From NCBI GenBank assembly GCA_018333535.1, contig JAGXTA010000123.1, positions 1-54,340 on the forward strand: a stretch of 54,340 nucleotides of DNA, given 5' to 3'. The position numbers were made by a program, and so were the translations under genes. The notes beneath the pieces were generated by a model. It worked only from the letters and a program-made list of their open reading frames with translations. It made no database searches and was not told the origin of the DNA. Below, one piece after another: positions 1 to 7,919 of the stretch; the stretch's first letter is position 1, and every line of letters starts with the position of its first letter. Origin of the DNA: Deltaproteobacteria bacterium. Its GTDB lineage: Bacteria; Desulfobacterota; BSN033; UBA1163.

Positions 1-371
1 ACAAAATAACTGTAAAGATAGAATAATGGCTGCAGAAGAAGGGGAACATTATAAACTTCATACCTGTATAAAAACGACTTTTTCATCATTCTGTGATTCA
101 ACGCAACTCAGGTTTCCAAGAGAGATGGATGAAATCATCCTGAAAATTTCATAATCTTCTGAAAGTTCTCCACCCTGATGAACTTAATATCAATACATCC
201 CGTATTTGTCAATCAGGGAAGCCCCTTGATTGCGGATTGAAAGCATCGATATGGTGAAAAATTGTTTAGGTGAGAACTTCAGGAAGAAATTTGCAAGCAT
301 GGGGATTAGTGGCTACGACTGGGTAACCCCACTGGTCCCATTGGCCTCTTCGGAACAACCATTAGACCCTT
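1..371. other. intergenic, no gene seen
   Basis: I see no supportable gene, RNA or clear regulatory element in these 371 bases. The - strand holds an open stretch of about 40 codons with only an internal ATG, which is not enough to call a gene fragment. The lipoprotein gene on the - strand ends at the right edge of this stretch. Confidence 0.5.
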
Positions 372-965
372 TCACTTTTTCGGTCTTGAAAAAGTGAATC
401 CCTGGTCCTGTTTGGGCTCGACAAAACTATCGACCCCTTTCTTTAAAATCAATGACACCAGCTCATCCGCTCCGGAGGTCACTATGGTTTTCCATCGGGT
501 GATGTTGCCTTTGAGTTCACCTTTGCGAATCATATCGTTAATTCTGTCAACATCAAATATCCTAAACGAGAAGCGGCCGTCGTCTGAAATTTTGTAGGGG
601 ACGATGTAATAGCCCGATTCCTCACCCTCTCCCTTTTTGACAACCATCTCCCTTTCTTTGAGGCAAAGAAATTTTTCCTGTTGAATCTGAGTGTTATACC
701 CCTCATAGATATCAAGCTTGATTTTATTCTTTGAATCTATCTCGACACTAATGATATCTATCCACCCCGATCTTCGTGGATAAATATAGAGTCTCATCTT
801 TTCATCCTTCTCGGTCATCTCCCATTCGCCCAATAACGCCTGATCCGGCTCCGATGACTTGGGCGGGGGAATCGGGTTGACAAACTCAGCCACACAGGAA
901 GTGAGCAAAGGGATTAACCCAAACCACAGGGTCAATAGACGAAAGAAGTGACATTTTCCTGGCAT
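372..965 (-). CDS. putative lipoprotein of unknown function
   Basis: The 197-residue product starts with a basic N-terminus and a hydrophobic stretch ending in a lipobox (LLTSC, Cys about residue 24), so it is probably a lipid-anchored envelope protein. A good AGGAGG ribosome site lies just upstream of the ATG. The mature part is polar and Lys/Glu-rich with alternating beta-like segments, and opens with a Pro-rich linker (IPPPKSSEP) typical after a lipidated Cys. I do not recognise the family. It stands alone, ahead of an unrelated oxidoreductase. The lipoprotein call is from sequence; the function is unknown. Confidence 0.7.
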   Translation of the reverse strand: MPGKCHFFRLLTLWFGLIPLLTSCVAEFVNPIPPPKSSEPDQALLGEWEMTEKDEKMRLYIYPRRSGWIDIISVEIDSKNKIKLDIYEGYNTQIQQEKFLCLKEREMVVKKGEGEESGYYIVPYKISDDGRFSFRIFDVDRINDMIRKGELKGNITRWKTIVTSGADELVSLILKKGVDSFVEPKQDQGFTFSRPKK

Positions 966-1182
966 GGATCCCCTCCTTCTTTAAGCCGTTATCATTAAAC
1001 CTGTTGAAAACACAAAGATTTTTACCGTCCTGCTTGAAATCGCCTGCAATGAGCCGTATTCCCGTAAAAAGATTAAAAACTTTTAATCTTTTTTTAATCT
1101 TCCTCTAATGTGAGTTGTGTATACTTGTTCTCAACAAGAGATAAAAATCTCTTTCCTCCTCCTTAAAAACCTTAACCCAATT

Positions 1183-1213
1183 AAATCCACCAAGCCAAAG
1201 GCTCGGTGGATTT
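1183..1213. terminator. intrinsic terminator after the oxidoreductase
   Basis: A 13-pair stem with one mismatch (arms 1183-1196 and 1200-1213, loop AAA) sits directly beyond the stop of the - strand oxidoreductase. The better T-run follows on the + strand, but the only gene ending here is on the - strand, where the stem is followed by TTTAATT. It may act in both directions. Confidence 0.6.
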
Positions 1214-1214
1214 T

Positions 1215-2420
1215 TTATTTTATTTGATTGAAATCGAACCCTTCTTTCAAGATGGAATTCTTCAGCTCCTTGATGTCCGCCTCCTTTTCGATGGCATTGA
1301 GTAGTTCTGCCCTTCCCCTGGTCTCTCCGAGCAGGATACAACCGACGATTTTATCCTCCTTGAATGTAACCTTACAGTAACTGCATTTCTCGCGGTCGCT
1401 TCTCACCACGCACTCGAACCTCCCCTCCGCATCGATCTCTCCGGTGGAGGTGAGATCGATCCCGACCACTTTAAGAGTATTGGAAACAACCGTGCCTTCA
1501 TAGGACTCATTGCCTCCCGTCATATTGACTCCTGCAGTCTCACCCTGCTTCTGGGCAGCCGGCCATAACCCATAAACACGACCCCGATGTTCTGCCACAT
1601 CCCCGGCTGCAAAGATGTCCTTTGTTTTTGTTTCCAACCGGTCATTGACCAGAATTCCATTCTTCATTTCCAGCCCCGCCTTTTTGGCCAGTTCGATATT
1701 CGGCCTCACCCCTGCGGAGATGATCGCCATCTGGCCTTCAACGATCCTGCCATCCTTAAGTCGGACCCCCTCCACGCTTTCGCCTCCCAGAATCTCCTCG
1801 GACTGTCCATTGAGAAAGAAGGAGAAACCCATGGTTTCCATCTTCGCCTGAAGGATCTGCGCTCCTTCCGTGTCCATCTGTCTTGGAAGAATCCTCGGAT
1901 TTTGCTCAATCACTGCCACCTTAATGGCCCGTCTCAATAAGGCCCCGCCTGTCTCCAATCCGACGAGTCCTCCTCCGATCAGGATCGCCTGGCTGATCTT
2001 CTCTGAGTATGCCTTCATCTCAATGGCATCTCTCATGGTGCGAAGGGTAAACACACCCTTCTTCTCATTTCCCTGAATGGGCGGCACAAAAGCATTGCCG
2101 CCGGTTGCCATCAGAAGAAGATCGTAGGAATAGGTTTTCTCTTGTCGGCTGATAGCTTCTCTCTTCTCCGGACGGACCTCAACGATCGCCTCTTCGAGAT
2201 GGAGGGATATATTTTTCCCCTGATAAAACTCTTTGGTGTGGATGGTGATCTCCTTGATCGTCACCTCTCCTGCAATCATCTCCGGGAATCGAACCCGGTA
2301 GTAAAAGGGATAGGCTTCCCCTGTAAAGATGTGAATTTCACCCTTTGGGTCTCTTTCTCTGATCCTTACCGCCGCCCTCGCTCCTGCCACTCCGTTACCG
2401 ATGATGAGATACCGTTTCAT
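1215..2420 (-). CDS. FAD/NAD(P)-dependent oxidoreductase (rubredoxin/nitrite reductase-type)
   Basis: This 401-residue flavoprotein has the two-dinucleotide-fold layout of the pyridine nucleotide-disulfide oxidoreductases. An N-terminal FAD-binding GNGVAG is at residues 8-13, a second NAD(P)-binding IGGGLVGLETGG lies near residue 150 and the FAD-contacting FAAGDVAEH near 270. The opening with IHIFTGEAYPFYYR resembles NADH:rubredoxin reductase and the NirB N-terminal region. The redox-active CxxC of true disulfide reductases is not evident. It probably passes electrons from NAD(P)H to a small acceptor; the partner cannot be read from context. It is divergent from the selenorhodanese operon. 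Confidence 0.85.
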   Translation of the reverse strand: MKRYLIIGNGVAGARAAVRIRERDPKGEIHIFTGEAYPFYYRVRFPEMIAGEVTIKEITIHTKEFYQGKNISLHLEEAIVEVRPEKREAISRQEKTYSYDLLLMATGGNAFVPPIQGNEKKGVFTLRTMRDAIEMKAYSEKISQAILIGGGLVGLETGGALLRRAIKVAVIEQNPRILPRQMDTEGAQILQAKMETMGFSFFLNGQSEEILGGESVEGVRLKDGRIVEGQMAIISAGVRPNIELAKKAGLEMKNGILVNDRLETKTKDIFAAGDVAEHRGRVYGLWPAAQKQGETAGVNMTGGNESYEGTVVSNTLKVVGIDLTSTGEIDAEGRFECVVRSDREKCSYCKVTFKEDKIVGCILLGETRGRAELLNAIEKEADIKELKNSILKEGFDFNQIK

Positions 2421-2559
2421 TCACAGCCTCCCTGAGTTGAAAAGTCGATGGTGGAACGTGGAAGGTAGTTTTTAAAAAAATCGGGTTTCGCTTTCCACGC
2501 TCTGATGTTATAGATACCAAACTTTTCTCGCCTAAACAAGCAGTTTTTAATAAAATCCA

Positions 2560-2589
2560 TTGGTAAAATGAAGGGAAAAGGGTTATAAT
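2560..2589 (+). promoter_or_regulatory. sigma70-like promoter of the rhodanese operon
   Basis: TTGGTA (2560-2565), an 18-base spacer and a perfect TATAAT (2584-2589) lie 41 bases before the rhodanese start codon. A second TTGACA at 2592-2597 has no matching -10 box. This is the only good promoter between the divergent oxidoreductase and the operon. Confidence 0.5.
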
Positions 2590-2629
2590 TTTTGACATAA
2601 GCGAGGGGGAGATCAATCGTGGAGGTGGA

Positions 2630-3028
2630 ATGATGAAATTATTAACCATCATCATATCTTTTTCGATGGCCATCGGATGGTTAACTCCTGCCTTTTCTAC
2701 TGAGGCGCCAAGGATGAGCAAGGAGGAGTTGAAGGCTTTGCTCAGTAATCCGGACCTGGTCATCATCGATGTCCGTTACGGCAGAGATTGGACCAATAGT
2801 GATGCAAAGATCAAAGGCGCTGTAAGAGAAGACTCGGATAATTTAAAATCCTGGGCAAACAAATACTCGCCGGACAAGACCATTGTTCTTTACTGAGCCT
2901 GACCCCGGGAAGGGACCAGTGCCAGTGTGGCACAGGAATTGATCGAAATGGGATTTAAGAAGGTCTTCGCCCTGAAGGGCGGATGGAAGGAATGGTCTAA
3001 GGCGGGTTACCCGATAGAGAAGAAGTGA
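2630..3028 (+). CDS. exported rhodanese-like selenoprotein with two in-frame UGA codons
   Basis: The frame has a signal peptide (residues 1-24) and a single rhodanese domain (ELKALLSNPDLVIIDVRYG, then DKTIVLY). It meets TGA at codon 89 (2894-2896) and again at codon 91 (2900-2902). Beyond them it continues as an intact rhodanese C-terminus (TSASVAQELIEMGFKKVFAL, then KGGWKEWSKAGYP). In rhodaneses the active-site Cys follows VLY, so the site here reads Sec-Ala-Sec. The extended product is 132 residues. It ends in a TGA that overlaps the GTG start of the next gene by four bases, which supports read-through. A hairpin fitting the bacterial SECIS pattern follows. The start has a GGAGG site. The alternative is a nonsense-broken gene, but two TGA codons, both at Cys positions, argue against decay. 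Confidence 0.82.
2916..2936 (+). promoter_or_regulatory. bacterial SECIS-like hairpin in the rhodanese mRNA
   Basis: Arms 2916-2924 and 2928-2936 form eight pairs with one A-A mismatch and a GUG apical loop at 2925-2927. The loop begins 22 bases after the second UGA and 28 bases after the first. Both distances lie in the 16-37 base range reported for bacterial SECIS elements, and the loop starts with the G such elements need. One hairpin could therefore serve both codons. Confidence 0.7.
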
Positions 3029-3843
3029 TATTCTCACCCATCATCCTCAATGCCGAATCGTTACCAAAAACCCTGGCGGATGAGCCCATCGACATTGCCC
3101 TGACTCTTTCATTGGCTGCTCTGAAAGCCCAGTTCATCGATCCAGAAAGGGGCGTTGTCCGGTATGATGCGATCCACACCTCTGAGAAGTTCGAAGAGTA
3201 CAAGGCCCTCACAAAAGGATTGCAATCCTTCGATCTTGAATCCTTAAGAGACCGCGGAAAGGGACTTGCCTTCTGGATCAATATCTACAATGCCGCCGTC
3301 ATTCATGGGGTTATCGAGCTCCGGCTGAAGCATTCGGTCAAAGACTTTTTTAGATTCTTTGATCGAGTCGCCTACGAAATTGGAGGGTATCGTTTTTCTT
3401 TAAACGATATGGAGCATGGCATCCTCCGAGGCAACCGGAGGCCACCCTACCGGCTTTTGAGGCCTTTCGGAAAAAAAGACCCGCGGGGAAAATTTACCAT
3501 CCTGCCAATAGACCCGAGAATCCATTTCGCACTGGTTTGCGGAGCAAGGTCCTGTCCGCCTATTGGATTTTATGAGCAAGATCAAATCGATTATCAGCTT
3601 CAACTCGCGGCAATGAGCTTCATCAACAGTCCCCAGGTCAGAATCCTTCCGGAAAAAAACACGCTCTTGATTTCAATGATTTTCAAATGGTATAAGACGG
3701 ACTTTGGGGGAGATGATCGGGCAATGGTCGATACGATTCTCAACTTCCTCGATGAAGGAGAGAAAAAGAATTTTTTAGGCAAGAACAGAAATCGAGTCCG
3801 GGTTAAATATCAACCCTATGACTGGAATCTGAATCAGGAGTAG
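3025..3843 (+). CDS. DUF547 domain protein
   Basis: The 272-residue product carries the DUF547 signature: AFWINIYNAAVIHGV near residue 95, SLNDMEHGILRG near 130 and DPRIHFALVCGARSCPP near 170. The conserved Cys/His residues suggest a cysteine-protease-like fold, but no biochemical role is established for the family. The GTG start at 3025 overlaps the rhodanese stop, so the two genes are probably translationally coupled. The association with a selenium-containing sulfurtransferase hints at a shared sulfur or redox role, which is inference. Confidence 0.85.
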   Translation: MIFSPIILNAESLPKTLADEPIDIALTLSLAALKAQFIDPERGVVRYDAIHTSEKFEEYKALTKGLQSFDLESLRDRGKGLAFWINIYNAAVIHGVIELRLKHSVKDFFRFFDRVAYEIGGYRFSLNDMEHGILRGNRRPPYRLLRPFGKKDPRGKFTILPIDPRIHFALVCGARSCPPIGFYEQDQIDYQLQLAAMSFINSPQVRILPEKNTLLISMIFKWYKTDFGGDDRAMVDTILNFLDEGEKKNFLGKNRNRVRVKYQPYDWNLNQE

Positions 3844-3851
3844 GAAAAGCG

Positions 3852-4190
3852 ATGCCAACTCAGGATGAATGGGGCCATGACCCCACTGTTCAGATGATGC
3901 GCCGGATATTCTCTCTTATGGAGAATTCTCAGAAAGATTTGCTGAGGGATCTGAACATCTCATTATTTGACCCAAGGCTCCGTCGTGCCCGCTCCCGCGC
4001 CCGGGATCTCTTTGAACAAACATGGCCGCTTGCCATGCAAAAAGAGATCGTTTCCAATGAGAGGGGGGCCACCCTCCTCTATATGCATTGTTTGGCCCAC
4101 ACGTTAAGCCTGAACGGGATCGAGGTTCCGGAGCAGGTATCGTCAAAAGATGAAAGAATCGCCATGTTTCTCCGGAAGGAGTTAAGATGA
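3852..4190 (+). CDS. hypothetical protein, 112 aa
   Basis: I do not recognise this protein. It is a small, mostly helical, charged product with an Arg-rich middle (RLRRARSRARDLFE) and no signal peptide, membrane segment or Cys motif. It starts eight bases after the DUF547 stop and its own stop overlaps the next start (ATGA), so it belongs to the selenorhodanese operon. The C-terminal half (LYMHCLAHTLSLNGIEVPE) looks like a folded helical unit. Confidence 0.6.
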   Translation: MPTQDEWGHDPTVQMMRRIFSLMENSQKDLLRDLNISLFDPRLRRARSRARDLFEQTWPLAMQKEIVSNERGATLLYMHCLAHTLSLNGIEVPEQVSSKDERIAMFLRKELR

Positions 4191-4522
4191 TCCGCCTCCG
4201 TCTCTTTGGCCGTTGCCGTATCTATCATGATCCGGTCACCCCTGTCCTGAGGGCTCCCGCCCGGGTTGGATGGGAGGCCTGGTTTCGAAAAATCGACCTG
4301 ATCACACCCCAGATGCTCAAGGGCGAGGAACTCCTCTCTCGGACACGGGGCTGGTGGACCATAGGGCCCGTTGAAGTAGCGGAGGTGGTTAAGAAACATG
4401 GCCGATTGGTTGTAGGAGACGAAGGAGAGCTGATGGTGGAGTTTCCCGACGAGAAAGCGACCGAAAGCCTTGCCGTTGCCCTCGCCGAGCGCTTCGGGGA
4501 TCAAGTCTTAATCGCTCCCTGA
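4187..4522 (+). CDS. hypothetical protein, 111 aa
   Basis: This is an unrecognised small cytoplasmic protein. The ATG overlaps the stop of the preceding gene in an ATGA junction, a sign of translational coupling. It has a basic N-terminus (MIRLRLFGRCRIYHD) and a C-terminal alternating strand/helix part rich in Val and Glu. No catalytic motif is visible. It and its upstream partner probably work together, since they are coupled and neither resembles the other. Confidence 0.6.
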   Translation: MIRLRLFGRCRIYHDPVTPVLRAPARVGWEAWFRKIDLITPQMLKGEELLSRTRGWWTIGPVEVAEVVKKHGRLVVGDEGELMVEFPDEKATESLAVALAERFGDQVLIAP

Positions 4523-4557
4523 CGGATGCTTTCGTATAGGTTCAGGAGGTCATTCCG

Positions 4558-4860
4558 ATGAGAAGAACGTCTTATCGAATCCACCGAAGCCGACAGACGA
4601 AAAAGGCCGACTCCAATAAGTCTGTTGCGGAGATCGTCAGGGAATTACAGCATACCCCTCCTAAAAAAGGCGATTACAGGGAACGATCGCTCAACATCCA
4701 CGGTTTCATCTGCGCCCGATGCGGAAAAGAGTTTGACCACAAGACCAGTCGTCTTCTCACTGTCCACCACAAAGACGGAAATCACCTGAACAACCCGCCC
4801 GATGGCTCAAACTGGGAAAACCTCTGCGTTTACTGCCACGATGAAGAGCATAGTTGGTAA
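4558..4860 (+). CDS. HNH nuclease, YajD-like
   Basis: The 100-residue protein contains a compact HNH/zinc nuclease domain: ICARCGKEFDHKTSRLLTVH, then HKDGNHLNNP, WENLCVYCHDEEH. Two CxxC pairs form the structural zinc site and the central HHKDGNHLNN with the final CHDEEH supplies the metal-binding HNH core. This matches the YajD-type stand-alone HNH proteins, whose physiological role is unclear. It is last in the operon, 35 bases after the previous gene. Confidence 0.85.
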   Translation: MRRTSYRIHRSRQTKKADSNKSVAEIVRELQHTPPKKGDYRERSLNIHGFICARCGKEFDHKTSRLLTVHHKDGNHLNNPPDGSNWENLCVYCHDEEHSW

Positions 4861-4877
4861 ATTACGTTTGCCGTTGT

Positions 4878-4976
4878 CGAAACTCGTATCGATGCTCGAC
4901 TGACGAAGCTGGAGGCTCGAATCAATTTTTACCGAAATTCGAGCATCGAGCTTCCTGCTTCGATACCAGCATCGTC
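4878..4976. repeat. imperfect inverted repeat between convergent genes
   Basis: Two arms of roughly 40 bases (about 4879-4922 and 4937-4974) are imperfect inverted copies sharing TCGATGCTCGA/TCGAGCATCGA and GAAGCT blocks. The element fills the gap between the converging HNH and LpxL genes, so it may end transcription from both sides, although no T-run follows it. Confidence 0.55.
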
Positions 4977-5007
4977 ACCGTTAAACGATATTCTCTTTAA
5001 CTTGTTG

Positions 5008-5901
5008 TTATCTCCGGCGGGACTTTCTTTCAAATCTCCGATGGATCCAGAGCCATTGTTCGGGATACTGACGAATGATTGATTCAAGAACCTGGTTAAA
5101 GAGCTGGGTATTGGCTTCGATATCCTTTTTGAAATCACCGGTATGGATCAATTTGAGGGGCTCCTTGACAATAAGACGATGTTTTTGAAATCCCATTCTT
5201 ATCATGAAAACCGGCAAAACAGGAGCTCCGCTTCTTAACGCCATGACGGCTAGGCCAGGAGTGGTCGGCACTTTCCTCCCGAAAAAGTCTGCCCATATTC
5301 CCTTGCTTCGCTTTCCTCTTTGATCAAACAGAATTCCAACCACTTTGTTTTTAGAAAGCGCCTCGATCACCTTTGGGGTGGCATTCTTAGGTGGAATAAT
5401 CTCAAGACCTATTTTCTCTCTGCTCTCTATGATCCATCGGTCCAACCATCGATTATTTTTGATGGGTTTGGCAATCGCCAAGATCGGTTTTTGAATGATT
5501 CTCGACATCGGAACCATCAACTCCCAGTTCCCAAAATGTCCGAGCAGAAGAAGTGCCCCCCTGTTCTGCTCAAGAACTTTCAATGCCTCATCGACCCCTT
5601 CTGTCTCCACTTTTCTCTGGTAGGCTTCCATATCCATCTTCGGAATCTGGAAAAACTCAATGGCCATCATTCCCAGATTCTGGAAATTTTTTCTCGCAAT
5701 CGAACGCCTCTCCGCCCCTGTCTTCTCCTGCCCGAAAGCAATTTCGAGGTTATCAATAGCAATCCTACGGTGCTCAAAATCAAAAGCATACATCAAATTT
5801 CCAAACTGCCTCCCGATCCAGAGGGCAAACCCCTCCGGCAGAAGATTGATGAAGAAGCCGAACATTCTTAGGAGTATGTAGATGGGATAAGCGAGTATCA
5901 T
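5008..5901 (-). CDS. lipid A acyltransferase (LpxL/HtrB family)
   Basis: The 297-residue protein has an N-terminal membrane-anchoring segment and the acyltransferase motif GHFGNWE (His122, Glu127), the HX4(D/E) catalytic dyad of the lysophospholipid acyltransferase superfamily. Further family blocks are LFDQRGKRSKG and VPTTPGLAVMALRSGAPVLP. Enzymes of this type add a secondary acyl chain to Kdo-lipid A at the inner face of the inner membrane. Its place after lpxH, gmhB and the nucleotide-sugar genes fits LPS maturation. LpxL versus LpxM/P specificity cannot be told from sequence. Confidence 0.88.
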   Translation of the reverse strand: MILAYPIYILLRMFGFFINLLPEGFALWIGRQFGNLMYAFDFEHRRIAIDNLEIAFGQEKTGAERRSIARKNFQNLGMMAIEFFQIPKMDMEAYQRKVETEGVDEALKVLEQNRGALLLLGHFGNWELMVPMSRIIQKPILAIAKPIKNNRWLDRWIIESREKIGLEIIPPKNATPKVIEALSKNKVVGILFDQRGKRSKGIWADFFGRKVPTTPGLAVMALRSGAPVLPVFMIRMGFQKHRLIVKEPLKLIHTGDFKKDIEANTQLFNQVLESIIRQYPEQWLWIHRRFERKSRRR

Positions 5902-5929
5902 CCAATATCCGATGTGAATTTAATTGAAC

Positions 5930-6056
5930 GCATTAAATCCCAATAACCAAACTCCAATAACCAAATTTTGAATGATGGTAATTGGAATTTATTTGATTAT
6001 TGGCTTGCCTGCGCGAAGTCCTGCCCCGCAGGCCGAAGGCAGGTGTTTGGAATTCG
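5930..6056. repeat. palindromic intergenic repeat (CCAATAACCAAA type)
   Basis: CCAATAACCAAA-type units on the left face TTTGGAATTCGGTTATTT on the right, enclosing a GC-rich inner hairpin around 6005-6045 (GCCTGC and GCAGGC arms). It is one of many nested palindromes in this window and fills the space between lpxL and the Trm112-like gene. Confidence 0.5.
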
Positions 6057-6065
6057 GTTATTTTT

Positions 6066-6245
6066 CTATTCTTCCCCTTGATAAGGCAGGGCCTCATCGA
6101 TGAGCATGATTGGGATATCGTCTTTGATCTGATAGAGCAATCGACAAGACTTACAGATCAACCCATCCCCTGCATGGTTAAGGAAAATATCTCCCTTGCA
6201 CTTCGGACAGGCCAAGATGTCGAGAAGTTCCTTGCTAAGTGCCAT
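6066..6245 (-). CDS. Trm112-like / UPF0434 zinc-ribbon protein
   Basis: A 59-residue protein starts MALSKELLDILACPKCKGDI and carries two CxxC pairs (Cys13/16 and Cys31/34), the zinc-ribbon of the Trm112/YcaR family. The end (KDDIPIMLIDEA) is the family's usual C-terminal block. An AAAGGAGG site precedes the ATG. In proteobacteria this gene often sits with lipid A genes, as here between gmhB and lpxL. Trm112 activates methyltransferases in eukaryotes; the bacterial role is uncertain. Confidence 0.88.
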   Translation of the reverse strand: MALSKELLDILACPKCKGDIFLNHAGDGLICKSCRLLYQIKDDIPIMLIDEALPYQGEE

Positions 6246-6257
6246 CTTTGTCCTCCT

Positions 6258-6872
6258 TTAATCCCCTTTTTTCCTGGTTTCCTTATTTAAAACGGCCTCT
6301 TTCTTAAGCAGAATCCACTGGACAGCCTCAAAAAGGTCCTGAGCTACATAATCCGGCTTTGATTTCCACTGGTCTCCGAAATATTCCCACTCCCCTTTGC
6401 CATATCCTGTGAGGACCAGAATGGTCTTTGCCCCGATCCGGTGGCCAAACTCGATATCCGCCCCGCGGTCACCGATCATATAACTTTTGGAACAGTCGAT
6501 CCCCAGATCCCTTGCGGCCTCTTCGATCAGGCCCGTTTCAGGTTTTCGACATCGGCATTTCTGACGGTAGGGGGGCTCTCCTGCATCAGGATGATGGGGA
6601 CAATAATAGATTCCATCGAGGTGCGCCCCCTTTTCCCTCAAATGGTCTTCCATCTTACGGTGGACCAGGTGGATTAAGGACTCGGGGAAATATCCTCTTG
6701 CCACACCTGCCTGATTGGTGACGACGACAACCTTTAGTCCGTTCTGGTTTAATAACCGGATCGCCTCGCCTGCTCTTGGAAAGAGCCTGAATCGTTCGAG
6801 GTGGTTCACATACCCCACCTCTTCATTGATCGTCCCATCCCGGTCCAGAAAAACCGCCCTGTTTCCCCCCAT
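6258..6872 (-). CDS. gmhB: D-glycero-D-manno-heptose 1,7-bisphosphate 7-phosphatase
   Basis: This 204-residue HAD-family phosphatase has the nucleophile motif FLDRDGTIN (Asp10, Asp12), VVVVTNQAG as motif II, and the GmhB-specific zinc loop CPHHPDAG to CRCRKP. The GDRGADIEFG segment gives the Mg-binding acidic pair. It removes the 7-phosphate during ADP-heptose synthesis for the LPS inner core. It is preceded by lpxH with only a few bases between them and followed by the Trm112-like gene, all on one strand. Confidence 0.92.
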   Translation of the reverse strand: MGGNRAVFLDRDGTINEEVGYVNHLERFRLFPRAGEAIRLLNQNGLKVVVVTNQAGVARGYFPESLIHLVHRKMEDHLREKGAHLDGIYYCPHHPDAGEPPYRQKCRCRKPETGLIEEAARDLGIDCSKSYMIGDRGADIEFGHRIGAKTILVLTGYGKGEWEYFGDQWKSKPDYVAQDLFEAVQWILLKKEAVLNKETRKKGD

Positions 6873-6876
6873 CTCC

Positions 6877-7668
6877 CTATCTCCCTATCTCCCCAACTCC
6901 CCATCTCCCCAACTCAAACTTATCCGGAGGCGTAAACCGCAAAAAAGACCGGTGGATCATCCAGTCTCCCACATTGAAATAGAGATATTTCTTTTCGTCT
7001 ATCCGTTCCTCCACCTCCTCCGGGAAATGGGAGTGGCCAAGGATCACCATATCAAAACCCTCTAAAAATTTTTGATGGGCAAATTGTTTGAATTCCGGAG
7101 GAGGGCCGGAGGAAAGGATTCCATGATTTTTTTGATAACTCCTTTGACTGAGCCATTTCGCAACACGACGGGAGAATCCGGGACCAACCCTTTCGATGAG
7201 ACCGTATGTCCATTGATTCTTGATCATTCTTCGCCATGTCCGGTATCTCCATAGTTTCGGATTGGACAGGTCTCCATGAGAGATAAAAACCCTTCTTCCT
7301 CCTATCCTCTCCTCATTCCCCTCAGGGAAAACCTCCACCTCCATCCCGAATCTTTCCGAAAAGAAGGAGTGGAGGAAGAAATCGTGATTTCCCTCAAAAT
7401 ATTTGATTCGAATGCCCTGACGATATAACCTTTGTAGACCTTCCAAAATGGGAAGGTATTCTACGAAAGGAAAGGTCTGCCCGCTAGTTGGTCTCTCTTT
7501 AAACCCAAAAAGAAATTCGAACAGGTCACCCAGGATGACCAGATGACTCATCCGCTCTTTCTCCGAATTTAAGAACCTTAAAAAGACCTCCATCACCCCG
7601 GGCTCCCTCCCGTTAAAATGGGCATCCGAGACAAAGATCCAGTCCTTTTCGGTTTGAGTCAATATCAA
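6877..7668 (-). CDS. lpxH: UDP-2,3-diacylglucosamine diphosphatase (LpxH-type metallophosphoesterase)
   Basis: The 263-residue protein shows the calcineurin-like metal motifs in order: VSDAHFN (Asp15, His17), LGDLFEF, EGNHDFF, SHGDL and GHSHF. The size and the HDFFLHSFF-type spacing suit LpxH, which cuts UDP-diacylglucosamine to lipid X at the membrane surface in lipid A synthesis. The start is a TTG with a GGAAGG site upstream. Its last codons run into a low-complexity GGGAGAT-rich stretch shared with the gmhB leader, so the C-terminal tail is probably not conserved. Confidence 0.85.
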   Translation of the reverse strand: MILTQTEKDWIFVSDAHFNGREPGVMEVFLRFLNSEKERMSHLVILGDLFEFLFGFKERPTSGQTFPFVEYLPILEGLQRLYRQGIRIKYFEGNHDFFLHSFFSERFGMEVEVFPEGNEERIGGRRVFISHGDLSNPKLWRYRTWRRMIKNQWTYGLIERVGPGFSRRVAKWLSQRSYQKNHGILSSGPPPEFKQFAHQKFLEGFDMVILGHSHFPEEVEERIDEKKYLYFNVGDWMIHRSFLRFTPPDKFELGRWGVGEIGR

Positions 7669-7707
7669 TCCTTTACCTTCCGTAATAGCTCACTCTTCCT
7701 TCGATTT

Positions 7708-7896
7708 TCTCCGAGATCCGGTGGGGATTCTGGAGAAAATCTTATAGCGGATACCTCGACTTGTTGGCCAACTAAAAGGATGATCCCGTATATCAAGGAT
7801 GATTCTACAAATGGACAATGTTACCCTTACCCTTAAAAATATGAACCATCCGCTTGATAAGATTTTCGGAGGAATTCCTGCCGGATCTCGGAGCTC
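7708..7896. repeat. long inverted repeat flanking about 100 bp
   Basis: A roughly 45-base segment (7709-7753) recurs in inverted form at 7850-7895: CTCCGAGATCCGG, GGAATTC-like centre, GAAAATCTTAT, AGCGGAT. About 80 percent of positions match. The central 100 bases hold no gene. It occupies the whole gap between ugd and lpxH. Confidence 0.65.
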
Positions 7897-7919
7897 CCCA
7901 ACGCTTCAGTGAGGCATTA

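Noticed and set aside
340-374. Read-through of the lipoprotein TGA
   Set aside because: The context is Pro-Lys-Lys, not a Cys site, the extension is unremarkable and no hairpin follows.
1105-1341. 78-codon - strand frame across the oxidoreductase end
   Set aside because: Out of frame with the flavoprotein and composed of the terminator and coding shadow.
6870-6915. CTCCCTATCTCCC tandem-like tract between gmhB and lpxH as a regulatory repeat
   Set aside because: It is a short, degenerate low-complexity tract at the lpxH 3' end with no clear period; likely slippage-derived.
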